15,798 bases of DNA from Verrucomicrobiota bacterium (GTDB lineage Bacteria > Verrucomicrobiota > Verrucomicrobiia > Opitutales > Opitutaceae), in NCBI GenBank assembly GCA_023457035.1, contig JAEWNN010000091.1:1-15798 (forward strand), written 5' to 3'. Under the pieces are notes generated by a model that did no database searches, had not been told where the DNA came from, and was given only the letters and a program-made list of their open reading frames with translations. The position numbers and the translations under genes are program-made. Below are positions 7,520 to 15,795 of this stretch, piece after piece. How positions within the stretch are numbered: the stretch's first letter is position 1; each line of letters begins with the position of its first letter.

Positions 7520-10234
7520 CTACGGGGCGTCGACGACGAGCACGCCCTGATCGGACGACCGCAGTGCGCCGCCGGCCGCGGTGTGCAGGCGGAGCGTGTT
7601 GCCAGTCCGGAGCAGGGCGATGGCGGTGTCGCCGGGGAGCCCGACGGCGATGAGGCGGGCGATGGCTGGAGTCCCCGGCAGACTCAGCGTGATGTCGACC
7701 GGCCCGCTGCCGTGGTTGAAGACCAGGCACGTACCGGCGGTCGTCGCTCCGGGCGACTGCACGATCACGGCATCGGCGCCGGGGGGAGAGGGCAGGCGGG
7801 TTGCGACGGCGGGGCCGGCGGAAGGCGACTCGGCGACGGTGAGAACGTGGAGAAACGAGTCGGCCGCGCGCGGGGTCCCGGGCTTCACCTCGACGCGCCA
7901 ATTGCCGGCTTCGAGGCGAGCCTTGTCGTACTCCTCGGCGGTTCTCAACCCCTCGACGTAGTTGTGGCCTTGTCCGGTGCCGGAGCCGTTGTCAGCGACC
8001 CAGAACTCCTGCCCGGGGCCGCCGACGGCGGAGATCGTGGCATCGGCTGGCAGGATGGTTTCCTGGACGAGGGCGGCCGGGCGTTTGGCGGAGGTGCCGT
8101 CGTCGATGACGATCGTTGCGCGCCGGCCGGAGAGTTGCGGTTCGTTGATCGAGTGCAGCAGGTAGGTTTTGGCGAAGGCGGGGTTGGTGGCGACGACGCG
8201 ATCGTGGATCGCCACCACGGGGTGGGGGCCGGCGAAGTTGCGCAGGTAGATGATGGAGCGGCGGAAGGCGGAGAGTTTGGCCGGTGCGTAGGCCTTGGTG
8301 GCGTCGCCGAGGGCGTAGGCGAAGTCGTCGCGGTTCTCGAAGGCACGGATGCCGTCGAGGGCGTTGGTGCCGCCGGGCTGCATCTGCGCGAGCGTCGGGT
8401 ACGAGGATTGCGGCCAGATCGCGAACTGCTGGCCGCCGTCGTTCGAGCACGTGTTCCCGCCGTAGGTGAACTTCTCGTCCGGATCGTGGACGAGGACGGT
8501 GTTGTGGGCGATGCTCCGGTAGTAGTAGTTGACAGCGTGGTACGAATCGTAGCCGCCCTTCTCGCCGCCGAAGACGTGGTAGCCGCCCGAATCGATCGCG
8601 AGGGGGCCGCGGAAGAAGATCGTGAAGGCGTTCTGGTCGAGGTGGTGGTGGTTGCCGTGGAGGTAGGACGTGCTCTTGAACTCGAGGAGCGTGTTCTCGT
8701 CGAGGTTCCAGCTGTCGCGCATGAGCACATAGCCGGACGGGCCGAAACGGCGGGCCAGCGGGAGTCCGGTGGGCGGGACGGCGGCGACGCCCGGGCGTCG
8801 GTGGAGGATGTCGGGCCAGTAGTTGTAGCGATACTGGGAGGCCAGTTGGTCGTAGAGCCAGGTCGACGCTCCGGCGTTGTCGTTGAGCAGCAGGTGGAAG
8901 CCGTGGTCGGCGATGTCGAAGCCGGTGCTCCAGACGTTGCCGGAATAGGGGAACGGGTCGTAGGCGCCGGCGGCGCACTCCTCGCTGGTGGCGGAGTTGC
9001 GCGCGCTGTAGAGCAGGAAGGCGGCGCGCTCCCGCAGCCAGTCGCCGGTCCAGCGCTCCTCCGTGGTGGCGTTGTCCCACATCACATAGGGCTCGAGGCT
9101 GGTGTACGCGAAACCGTAGGCCCACCCCATGCCGTACCCGCCGTCGCGCCCCATCCAGGCCTGGATCGGGTTGTAGCCGGAGCGCCAGTGGCCGACGATG
9201 AGATCGAGGCACGCGAAGTAGCGTTGGCGGAGAGCGGCGTCCTCGGTTTCGATCCCGTGCCGGATGGCGAGCAGCGCGGCGAGGGCGACGACATCGGCGT
9301 AGCGGGAGTGTCCGCCGGAGAAGTACGGCCGGGTGAAGAAGTGGTACTCCCGCTCGAGATCGTCGAGGAGCTGGACCGCCTGGCTGTGGACCTGCCGGCG
9401 CAGATCGGCCGGCAGGTCCGCGCCGAGCCAGTCGTAGATCACGCCGAGGGCGAAGAGCTTGTCGCGCGAACCGAGGTCGCCGGTGAAGAACTCGAATTGC
9501 TTCTCCAGCAGCGCCTCCAGGAACGCCACGGTGTAGGCCTTGTGGTGTGCGGCATAGGGGCTGCCGGTGATCCGCGCGAGATGGGCGGACAGGCCGTAGC
9601 TCATGGCATCGAAGGCGAACTCCCCGTTGGGCCGGGCGGCGACGCGGTCTTGCATCGCCTTGCGGATGGCAGCGGGGTCGAGCGGAGCCGCGGGATCGGT
9701 GCCGTCCGGGATCCCCATGCGCTGCCGTCGGACGAAGGCGAGGAAACGGTCGCGGTCGGCGGCCTTCTCGGCGCGGGTCACGTTGGCGGCGATCTGCGGG
9801 TTCCAGAACAGTCGGGGCTGTTCGGTACGGATACGGAGCGTCGCGGGACTCTGCTCCGAGAGGTTGATCCGGTAGAATCTCCTCGGGACGTCGCCTGCGG
9901 GGGCGACGCAGGTCCAGGTTTCGCCGTTGGCCGTGAGCGTGTCGGCGGGCAGTGCGGTCCAGGTACCGGCGGCCAGGTTCGTGGAGGTTTCCACGGTGTA
10001 CCGGTAGTCGGAGCGGACTGGGCCGAACTCCAGTGCGGTGCTGTTGTCGCCGGAAAACGGGGTTGCGATCCTCACCGCGGTGCCGGCCGCGGTCGTCGCG
10101 GCCCCGGTCTCTGCGGCGAGGCCGGCGGAGGCAAGGCTGCCGAGGGCAAGCGCGAGCGCGATGCGGGGCGCTCCACGGCGGCGCAGGCGGCGGGTCTCCG
10201 CGGAGCGGATTCGGGCGATGATGGATTCGGGCAT
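7520..10234 (-). CDS. Secreted heparinase II/III-like protein (probable polysaccharide lyase)
   Basis: 904 aa. A basic n-region and hydrophobic core (about 24-40, ending GLAAETG) form a signal peptide. Residues about 60-125 resemble a small beta domain common in verrucomicrobial secreted proteins (YTVETSTNLAAGTWTAL, then RRFYRINLS). An alpha-helical toroid follows (about 150-500), with YGMGWAYGFAYTS as a likely part of the substrate groove. The beta-sandwich heparinase II/III core begins with H529-H-H-L-D533, then D548 in AIDSGGY, and H577-N-T in IAHNTVLVHDP; these are the His/Asp/His residues expected at the structural metal site. The rest (to 904) is beta-rich. Members cleave acidic polysaccharides such as heparan, alginate or other uronates by beta-elimination. 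The substrate cannot be told from the sequence. It stands alone between a permease and the bat cluster. Confidence 0.85.
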   Translation of the reverse strand: MPESIIARIRSAETRRLRRRGAPRIALALALGSLASAGLAAETGAATTAAGTAVRIATPFSGDNSTALEFGPVRSDYRYTVETSTNLAAGTWTALPADTLTANGETWTCVAPAGDVPRRFYRINLSEQSPATLRIRTEQPRLFWNPQIAANVTRAEKAADRDRFLAFVRRQRMGIPDGTDPAAPLDPAAIRKAMQDRVAARPNGEFAFDAMSYGLSAHLARITGSPYAAHHKAYTVAFLEALLEKQFEFFTGDLGSRDKLFALGVIYDWLGADLPADLRRQVHSQAVQLLDDLEREYHFFTRPYFSGGHSRYADVVALAALLAIRHGIETEDAALRQRYFACLDLIVGHWRSGYNPIQAWMGRDGGYGMGWAYGFAYTSLEPYVMWDNATTEERWTGDWLRERAAFLLYSARNSATSEECAAGAYDPFPYSGNVWSTGFDIADHGFHLLLNDNAGASTWLYDQLASQYRYNYWPDILHRRPGVAAVPPTGLPLARRFGPSGYVLMRDSWNLDENTLLEFKSTSYLHGNHHHLDQNAFTIFFRGPLAIDSGGYHVFGGEKGGYDSYHAVNYYYRSIAHNTVLVHDPDEKFTYGGNTCSNDGGQQFAIWPQSSYPTLAQMQPGGTNALDGIRAFENRDDFAYALGDATKAYAPAKLSAFRRSIIYLRNFAGPHPVVAIHDRVVATNPAFAKTYLLHSINEPQLSGRRATIVIDDGTSAKRPAALVQETILPADATISAVGGPGQEFWVADNGSGTGQGHNYVEGLRTAEEYDKARLEAGNWRVEVKPGTPRAADSFLHVLTVAESPSAGPAVATRLPSPPGADAVIVQSPGATTAGTCLVFNHGSGPVDITLSLPGTPAIARLIAVGLPGDTAIALLRTGNTLRLHTAAGGALRSSDQGVLVVDAP

Positions 10235-10241
10235 CGGACGC

Positions 10242-10256
10242 GGATTCTATGAATCC
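10242..10256. promoter_or_regulatory. Small dyad just before the lyase start
   Basis: GGATTC-TAT-GAATCC has perfect 6-bp arms around 3 nt and ends 8 nt before the lyase ATG. It may be an mRNA hairpin at the initiation site or a short operator. No Shine-Dalgarno sequence is visible there. Confidence 0.35.
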
Positions 10257-10300
10257 TAACTTCCGAGTCAGAGACAAAGAATCGTGAGAAACGAGACGGG

Positions 10301-10320
10301 TGTCAGCTGTCCTATGACAG
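10301..10320. promoter_or_regulatory. TGTCA...TGACA operator-like dyad
   Basis: The stretch TGTCAGCTGTCCTATGACAG contains nested dyads: TGTCA/TGACA at the ends and CTGTC-CTAT-GACAG inside. The inner GTC-N4-GAC form resembles sites of GntR/FCD-type regulators, which often control uronate and polysaccharide genes. It lies about 70 bp upstream of the lyase start. No regulator gene is present in the window, so this is only a candidate. Confidence 0.3.
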
Positions 10321-10356
10321 ATCGGTTGCGCCGGGCGGGTTGGCGGGCGTGGGTGG

Positions 10357-10378
10357 CCGGGCCGGCCGGCCGGCCCGG
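10357..10378. repeat. Perfect 22-bp palindrome made only of G and C
   Basis: The 11-nt half CCGGGCCGGCC is followed directly by its reverse complement. In single-stranded form it would fold into a very stable stem. It sits mid-gap, about 165 nt after the upstream permease stop, without a U-tract. It may be a transcript end structure or simply a GC-biased simple repeat. Confidence 0.6.
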
Positions 10379-10518
10379 CGGTCCGTCCCGGCTGCAAAAC
10401 GTCGCCGCGCGAGGCTCGGCCGGGCGGTGTGGCGGAGGGGTGGCGACGGGTTCCGCCCGGCCGTGCGGACGGTGGTCGCCGGAGCGGGCCCCGGGCCGGG
10501 CCGTTGTCTGTGGTGAAG

Positions 10519-10541
10519 GGCGCCCGTTGCGTCCGGGCGCC
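10519..10541 (-). terminator. GC hairpin overlapping the permease stop
   Basis: Perfect 8-bp arms GGCGCCCG / CGGGCGCC flank a 7-nt loop and begin at the last base of the permease stop codon. No U-run follows (coding strand continues CTTCACC), so it would be a non-canonical terminator or 3'-end stabiliser. Confidence 0.4.
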
Positions 10542-12997
10542 TACTCGGCGCGGAGGACGACGGCCGGATCGGTCCGGGTGGCACGGCGCGCCGGCACGAA
10601 GCAGGCGACGGCGGCGACGCCGAGCAGCACGGCGACCCCGGCGCACAGCACGAGCGGATCGAGGGCGCTCATGCCGAAGAGCACCTTGGACAGCACGAGG
10701 CCGAGCACGATGGAGAACAGCAGCCCGGACACGGTGCCGACGAGGGTCAGGCGCAGGCCGTCGCGCAGGACTGCGCGCAGGACCGAGCCGGCGCTGGCGC
10801 CGAGGGCCATGCGGATGCCGATCTCGCGGGAACGTTGGGCGACGCCGAAGGCGACGACCGAATACAGGCCGAGCACGGCCAGCCCCAGGCCGAGCACGCC
10901 CTGGATCGCCGAGAGCAGCGCGCCCATGCGCAGGGGCAGGAAGGCGAAGAGGCTGTTGGCCATCATCTCCTCCATGGTGCGGACGTTGTAGACGGGCAGG
11001 TTCGGGTCGAGGGCGGCGAGGGTCGAGCGCACGGGCGCAGCGAGACCGGAGGGATCGCCGGTGGCGCGGACGAGCAGGTTGACCGGTCCGTCGAGGCCCT
11101 GGGCGAGCGGCGTGTAGTAGAACGGCCGGGGCGCCTCGGAGAGCATCATGTACTTGGCGGTGGCGACGACGCCGACGACCTCGATCCACGGGCCGTCGCG
11201 CCAGGGCTGGAACCGCCGGCCGAGCGGGTCCTGGCCGGGCCAGCAGCGTTCGGCGAAGGCGGCGTTGATCACGGCGACGGGGCGGGTCGTGGCGGTGTCG
11301 CTCGCGCCGAGGGGGCGGCCGGCGAGCGCCTGCAGGCCGAGCATGTGTTCGAAACCTGGGGCCACGGCCGCGCAGCCGACATTGGTCGAGCCGTAACGCA
11401 GCGACGGAGGTGGGTTCTCCGGGAAGACGTCGCGCATGCCGATGGAGTAGTCGAAGGGCGTGCTGCTCGTGAGCGAGGCGTCCGCGACGCCGGGCAGCGC
11501 GCGGACGCGCTCGAGCAGTGCGCCGCAGAACTGGCGGGCCTGTTCGTCGCCGTAGCGCTGCAGGGAGAGGTCGAACGAGGCGAGCAGGAGGCGCTCGGAG
11601 CGGAAGCCGATATCGACGGAGCGGGCCCGCTGGAGGCTGCGGGTGAAGAGGCCGGCGAAGACGAGCACGACCAGCGAGAACATGACCTGGTTGACCACGA
11701 ACAGGTCGCGGAGGCGGTGGCGGCTGCGGCCGATCCCGGCGCCGGGGCCCTCCTTGAGCTGGGACACGAGGTCGACCCGGGAGGCGCGCAGCGCGGGGAG
11801 CAGCCCGCTGCCGATCCCGGCGACGAGGGAGACGGCGGCGGTGAAGAGGTTGATCGGCCAAGCCGGGCCCGGGTCCTGATTGACGGGCAGATCGCCCTGC
11901 TGGACGAGCGCGGAGAGAAGCGGGGCGGTCCACGTGGAGAGGAGCCAGCCGACGACGCCGGCGACGGCCGCGAGGACGAGGCTTTCCACGAGCATCTGGC
12001 GGACGAGGCGGCCGCGGCTGGCGCCGAGCGCGGCGCGGACGGTGAACTCCTTCTGGCGCGCGGCCGCGCGGGCGATCATGAGGTTGGCCACGTTGGCGCA
12101 GGCGATGAGCAGCACGAGGGCGACCTGGCCGAGGAAGAAGAGCGCGAGGAGCGGCAGGAAGTCGGCGACCATCGGGTCGGGCCGGGCGCGGTGCTCAGGG
12201 ATGATGGCGGCGGATACACCCTGGTGGGTGCTGGCGTGCTCGCGCACGAGTTGGGCGGTGGCGATGTCGGCCTCGGCGCGGGCGGCGGCGAGCGTGGTGC
12301 CGGGGCGGAGCTTGCCGAGCACGCGCCACATCGGGGCGTTGCGCCACTCCAGCATGCCGGCGCCGTTGGCCCGGAGGGTGTCGAGCGCCCCGGTGGGGAC
12401 GAAGCCGTGCACGGCGAGGAACGGCGAGAACCCGGTGAACCGTTCGGGGGCGACGCCGACGACGGTGAAGGGGCGGTTGTTGACGCGGATCGTCCGGCCG
12501 ACGATCGTCGGATCGCCGCCGAAGCGCTGCTGCCAGCCGCGATGGGAGAGCACGATCACGGGGGCGCCGCCGGCGGCCTCGCCGTCGGCGGGCACGAGGA
12601 CGCGGCCCAGTTGCGGGGCGATGGCGAGGGCGGCGAAGGCGCCGGGGGTGGCGACCTCGATCCAGGCGCGCTGGGCGGCCCGGCCGTCGTCGGTGCCGAG
12701 GTGCGCGGGCATGGGCTGGTAGGCGAGCATCGACTCCATGCTGCGGAGACGCTCGCGGTAGTCCTGGAAGTCGGGGAAGGAGATCGCGTGGGGCGTGGGC
12801 CAGGACTCGCTGCGCTGGGTGACGAGCACGACGCGGTCGGCGTCGGGCACGGGCATGCGCTGGAGGAAGAAGGTGCTGACGACGCCGAAGATGTTCGTGT
12901 TGACGGCGATGCCGAAGGCCAGCGTGAGCACGACGACGGCGGCGTAGCCCGGGGAGCGGGCGAGCTGGCGGAGGGCGAGGCGGAGGTCGGAGAGCAT
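10541..12997 (-). CDS. ADOP-type duplicated ABC permease (MacB_PCD/FtsX)
   Basis: 818 aa. The start MLSDLRLALRQLARSPGYAA is the standard opening of this family. The layout is membrane helix (about 18-45), periplasmic MacB_PCD domain (about 50-275), three-helix FtsX block (about 280-410, with ANVANLMIARAAARQKEFTVRAALGASRGRL), helix (about 432-452), second periplasmic domain (about 460-680), and second FtsX block (about 690-805, with QRSREIGIRMALGAS). It ends PARRATRTDPAVVLRAE, the usual ADOP tail. The protein has no ATP-binding cassette and no ATPase gene is adjacent. ADOP proteins are abundant in Acidobacteria and Verrucomicrobia; a mechanotransmission or export role by analogy with MacB is inferred. 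A perfect GC hairpin overlaps its stop. Confidence 0.93.
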   Translation of the reverse strand: MLSDLRLALRQLARSPGYAAVVVLTLAFGIAVNTNIFGVVSTFFLQRMPVPDADRVVLVTQRSESWPTPHAISFPDFQDYRERLRSMESMLAYQPMPAHLGTDDGRAAQRAWIEVATPGAFAALAIAPQLGRVLVPADGEAAGGAPVIVLSHRGWQQRFGGDPTIVGRTIRVNNRPFTVVGVAPERFTGFSPFLAVHGFVPTGALDTLRANGAGMLEWRNAPMWRVLGKLRPGTTLAAARAEADIATAQLVREHASTHQGVSAAIIPEHRARPDPMVADFLPLLALFFLGQVALVLLIACANVANLMIARAAARQKEFTVRAALGASRGRLVRQMLVESLVLAAVAGVVGWLLSTWTAPLLSALVQQGDLPVNQDPGPAWPINLFTAAVSLVAGIGSGLLPALRASRVDLVSQLKEGPGAGIGRSRHRLRDLFVVNQVMFSLVVLVFAGLFTRSLQRARSVDIGFRSERLLLASFDLSLQRYGDEQARQFCGALLERVRALPGVADASLTSSTPFDYSIGMRDVFPENPPPSLRYGSTNVGCAAVAPGFEHMLGLQALAGRPLGASDTATTRPVAVINAAFAERCWPGQDPLGRRFQPWRDGPWIEVVGVVATAKYMMLSEAPRPFYYTPLAQGLDGPVNLLVRATGDPSGLAAPVRSTLAALDPNLPVYNVRTMEEMMANSLFAFLPLRMGALLSAIQGVLGLGLAVLGLYSVVAFGVAQRSREIGIRMALGASAGSVLRAVLRDGLRLTLVGTVSGLLFSIVLGLVLSKVLFGMSALDPLVLCAGVAVLLGVAAVACFVPARRATRTDPAVVLRAE

Positions 12998-13021
12998 CGG
13001 GACTTCGGATTGTGGAGTGCG

Positions 13022-13039
13022 TTCCCCCGTTCGGGAGAA
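13022..13039. promoter_or_regulatory. Hairpin in the leader of the 818-aa permease
   Basis: TTCCCCCG-TT-CGGGAGAA pairs at 7 of 8 positions and lies 25-42 nt upstream of the permease ATG. It may influence translation or be part of the promoter region. The flanking GGGAGAATCT also occurs in the moxR leader (7379-7388). Confidence 0.3.
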
Positions 13040-13215
13040 TCTTTGAGATTGCGGAATGGGCGGAGCGCGGGGACCCGGAGGGGGAATGTGGAAATCAGGA
13101 AATCAGGAACGGCGGGCGAAGGACGGCGGAGCGGAGAAACTTAGCGGAGATGCGCGCCGGGGCGCGGCCTTGCGGGGAAGCAACACGGCTGAGTCGTCGG
13201 CGCGGAGATTGACCA

Positions 13216-13292
13216 TTCTGCCGTACGGCAGAACACGGATGGGTACGGATGATCGGGGGACGATCCGTGTACATCCGCGAAATCCGTGGTTG
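13216..13292. repeat. Dispersed ACGGAT repeat with palindrome (copy 2 of the 14-mer)
   Basis: 13216-13233 is a perfect 18-bp palindrome (TTCTGCCGTACGGCAGAA) containing the 14-mer also found at 3681-3694. It continues as CACGGATGGGTACGGATGATCG. After a short spacer come the inverted units GATCCGTGTACATCC and AATCCGTGG. The whole forms an imperfect inverted array of ACGGAT units. I recall similar ATCCGTG/CACGGAT arrays dispersed in intergenic regions of Planctomycetes and Verrucomicrobia; that is recollection, not a search result. Confidence 0.7.
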
Positions 13293-13353
13293 CAGGTCCA
13301 TGTTGCTTGAGAGGGACGGCCGGGCGGAGGCGGAGAAATCGAAAAGCGGCAAT

Positions 13354-13371
13354 CGGGAATCCAAAATCCCG
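13354..13371 (-). terminator. Weak hairpin at the 807-aa permease stop
   Basis: CGGGA-N8-TCCCG forms a 5-bp stem directly after the TGA, with a T-rich loop and CTTTTCG about 8 nt later on the coding strand. The stem is short, so termination here is uncertain. The sequence also resembles ATCCAAAATCCC-type simple repeats. Confidence 0.25.
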
Positions 13372-15795
13372 TCACTCGGCGCGCAGGGCGACCATGGGGT
13401 CGGTGCGGGCGGCGCGGCGGGACGGAAGATAGAGGGCGAAGAAGACCACGGCCACGAGCACGCCGACGGTGGCGGCGAGCACGGCGAGGTTCATCGGTTC
13501 GATCCCGAAGAGCAGACCGCGCATGGCGAGACCGGCGGCCCAGGTGCCGGCGAGGCCGAAGACCAGACCGAAAAGGAGCAAGAGCGCACCTTGGCGGAGA
13601 AACTGGGCGAGCACTTGTCCCGGTTGGGCGCCGAGGGCGAGGCGCACGCCGATCTCGCGCTGGCGCTGGCCGACGGCGTAGGCGAGCACGCCGTACGTGC
13701 CGAGCGCGGCGAGCAGGAGGGCGGCGGAGGAGAAGAGGGCGGCGAGGACCGCGGGCGAGCGGTGGGCGACGAGACTGTCGTCGATGCGATCCTGCAGGGG
13801 CCGGAGGTCGTCGATCGGCTGGCCGGGGTCGATCGAGAGCACGGCGCGGCGCACGGCGGGGGCCAGGGCTTCGGGCGGGAGCGCGGTGCGCAGGATCACG
13901 GAGAAGCTGAAGGCGCCGCTCAGGGGGAAGTAGATCGCGCCGTGGCCGTTGTTCTCGGTGAGCGCCCCTTGTTTCACCTCGCCGACGACGCCGACGATGG
14001 TGAAGGCGTTCTCGTCGGTGACCTTGATGTCCTGGGCGATGCGGCGCCCGATCGGGTCACCGCCGGTCCAGTACTGGTTGGCGAAGGCCTGGTCGACGAC
14101 GCAGACGCGTTCCTTGCGGAGGTGGTCGTGGTCGTCGAGGAGGCGGCCGCGGAGGAGCGGGATCTTCATGGCGCGCCAATAGTCGCTGGAGACGGAGGAC
14201 ATGTAATGGGCGCGGAGCGGCCGGCCCGGTTCGATCGGCCGGTCTTCGACGGCGGTGGCGCTGTCGTTGGTGTTGGTGGTGAAGGGCAGACCGGTGCTGA
14301 CGGCGGCGTCGGTGATCCCGGGAATGGCGCGCAGGGCGGGCAGGAGGCGTTCGGCGAAGTCGCGCCGGGCTTCGGGCGTCTGGTAGCTCTTCCACGGGAG
14401 AGTGATGCGACCGCTGAGGACGTGGTCGGACGAGAAGCCGGAGGAGGTGTTGAGGATTTGTTGCAGGCTGCGCCCGAGCAGGCCGGCGCTGGCGAGCAGG
14501 ACGAAGGCGAGCGCGATCTGGGCGACGATGAAGGTGTGGCGCAGGCGGAGCGCAGCGCGGGTGGTGGTACCCCCGCGGGTCTCGGTCTGGAGCGTGGAGG
14601 CGAGGTGGGCGCGGAGGTTGTGCCAGATGATCGGAACGGCGAGCGCGACGCCGAGAAGCACCGAGGCGACGAGGCCGACGAGGGCGAGCCGGGGGTTGAA
14701 TTCGATCTGGGCGCCCAAGGGCATCCGGGTCGTGCCGAGGAGGCGGAGGAGGTCGATGCCGAGCGAGCCGACCAAGGCACCCAGCAGCCCTCCGACCAGG
14801 GTGAGCAGGAGCGTCTCGCTCAGCACCTCCACGGCGACATGGCGGCGGCGCGCGCCGAGGGCCTGGCGCACGGCGAGATCCTTCAGGCGCCCACTGGCGC
14901 GGATGAGCAGCAGGTTGGCGAGGTTAACCGCGCCGATGACGAGCAGGAACAGGCCGCCGGCCTGGAGCAGGAGCAGGGTGGGGCGGATCGTGCGCACGTG
15001 GTCGGCGTGCAGCGAGGCGACGGTGGTCCGGAAGCCGACATCCTTGACGATCTGGGCGACGGGGTCGCCCTCGAGGAGGCGGACGTTGAAGGCGTCGATC
15101 TGCGTCTGGGCATCGGCAAGGGTGGCGCCAGGGGCGAGGCGGGCGATCATCTGCCAGCTGTTGTTGTGGCGGCGGTCGGGCTGGCGGTCCGCGAGTTCGT
15201 GACCGGCGGCGCGGAAGAACTGGGCGCGACTGGAGAGGAAGCGGAAACCGGGAGGCAGGACGCCGACGACGGTGATCGTGAGCCCGTCGTTGAGGAAGGT
15301 GCGACCGAGGACGGCGGGGTCGGCCTTGAAATGGCGGCGCCAGAACTCGTCGGTGAGGACGGCGACCTGATCGGTCTGGTAGGTGAGGTCGGCGTCGGTG
15401 AAGGTGTGGCCGAGGGCGAGGGGCACGCCGAGGGTGGCGAAGAACTCCGGCGAGACGCGGGCGGCCTCGACGCGGTCGGGCGAGGCGCCGTCGCCCACGA
15501 TGGGGCTGGCGTCCTGGTAGATGGAGACCGAGGCGAGGGCGGGGAGGGCGGTGCGGCGTTCGAAGTAGTTGGCGACGGAGGCGGCGGAACGTTCGACGCC
15601 GGCACCCGGATACGCGTTGAAGAGGACCACGAGGCGATCGGGCTCCGGGAAGGGCAGCGCGCGGAGCAGGACGGCGTCGACGACGGCGAAGAGCGCGAGG
15701 TTGGCGCCGAGGCACAGGGCGATGGTGGCGATCGCGGTGGCGGTGAAGCCGGGGGTCTTGGCGAGCGCGCGGAAGGCGCGGCGGAAGGCAGTCAT
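13372..15795 (-). CDS. ADOP-type duplicated ABC permease (MacB_PCD/FtsX), second copy
   Basis: 807 aa, complete. The start MTAFRRAFRALAKTPGFTAT three bases inside the window edge matches the family opening. Order: helix (about 17-45), first periplasmic MacB_PCD domain (about 50-265), FtsX block (about 272-400, with VNLANLLLIRASGRLKDLAV and RQALGARRRH), helix (about 420-440), second periplasmic domain (about 445-670), and last FtsX block (about 682-795, with RQREIGVRLALGAQ). It ends PSRRAARTDPMVALRAE. It is clearly a paralogue of the 818-aa protein but divergent over most of its length, so this is not a recent tandem duplication. No ATPase subunit is encoded in or next to it in the window. Confidence 0.93.
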   Translation of the reverse strand: MTAFRRAFRALAKTPGFTATAIATIALCLGANLALFAVVDAVLLRALPFPEPDRLVVLFNAYPGAGVERSAASVANYFERRTALPALASVSIYQDASPIVGDGASPDRVEAARVSPEFFATLGVPLALGHTFTDADLTYQTDQVAVLTDEFWRRHFKADPAVLGRTFLNDGLTITVVGVLPPGFRFLSSRAQFFRAAGHELADRQPDRRHNNSWQMIARLAPGATLADAQTQIDAFNVRLLEGDPVAQIVKDVGFRTTVASLHADHVRTIRPTLLLLQAGGLFLLVIGAVNLANLLLIRASGRLKDLAVRQALGARRRHVAVEVLSETLLLTLVGGLLGALVGSLGIDLLRLLGTTRMPLGAQIEFNPRLALVGLVASVLLGVALAVPIIWHNLRAHLASTLQTETRGGTTTRAALRLRHTFIVAQIALAFVLLASAGLLGRSLQQILNTSSGFSSDHVLSGRITLPWKSYQTPEARRDFAERLLPALRAIPGITDAAVSTGLPFTTNTNDSATAVEDRPIEPGRPLRAHYMSSVSSDYWRAMKIPLLRGRLLDDHDHLRKERVCVVDQAFANQYWTGGDPIGRRIAQDIKVTDENAFTIVGVVGEVKQGALTENNGHGAIYFPLSGAFSFSVILRTALPPEALAPAVRRAVLSIDPGQPIDDLRPLQDRIDDSLVAHRSPAVLAALFSSAALLLAALGTYGVLAYAVGQRQREIGVRLALGAQPGQVLAQFLRQGALLLLFGLVFGLAGTWAAGLAMRGLLFGIEPMNLAVLAATVGVLVAVVFFALYLPSRRAARTDPMVALRAE

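Larger units (their letters stand above)
10235..10540. other. Gene-free gap upstream of the lyase
   Basis: These 306 bp hold no supported gene. The half next to the permease (10320-10540) is extremely GC-rich with several dyads. The 85 bp next to the lyase start are AT-richer and contain two operator-like dyads (10242-10256 and 10301-10320). The lyase promoter is therefore most likely in that AT-richer part, and the lyase is probably transcribed on its own. Confidence 0.6.
12998..13371. other. Gene-free gap between the two permeases
   Basis: These 374 bp contain no supported gene. In transcriptional order they hold a short dyad touching the upstream stop (13354-13371), a dispersed ACGGAT-type repeat with an 18-bp palindrome (13216-13292), a GGAAATCA direct duplication near 13093-13108, and a hairpin (13022-13039) in the leader of the downstream permease. 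The two permeases are therefore probably not one tight operon. Confidence 0.65.

Noticed and set aside
7490..10252. A 920-aa open frame on the plus strand, exactly opposite the lyase gene
   Set aside because: It is Gly/Ala/Val/Glu-rich without domains, as expected for the antisense of a GC-rich gene. The minus-strand product has clear heparinase II/III motifs.
7992..11933. A 1313-aa minus-strand frame spanning the permease-lyase gap
   Set aside because: It is Arg/Pro/Ala-rich and overlaps two well-supported genes in another frame; this is typical high-GC shadow coding.
10835..13144. A 769-aa plus-strand open frame opposite the 818-aa permease
   Set aside because: Composition is Gly/Glu/Ala/Asp-biased with no recognisable domain, while the minus strand encodes a textbook ADOP permease.
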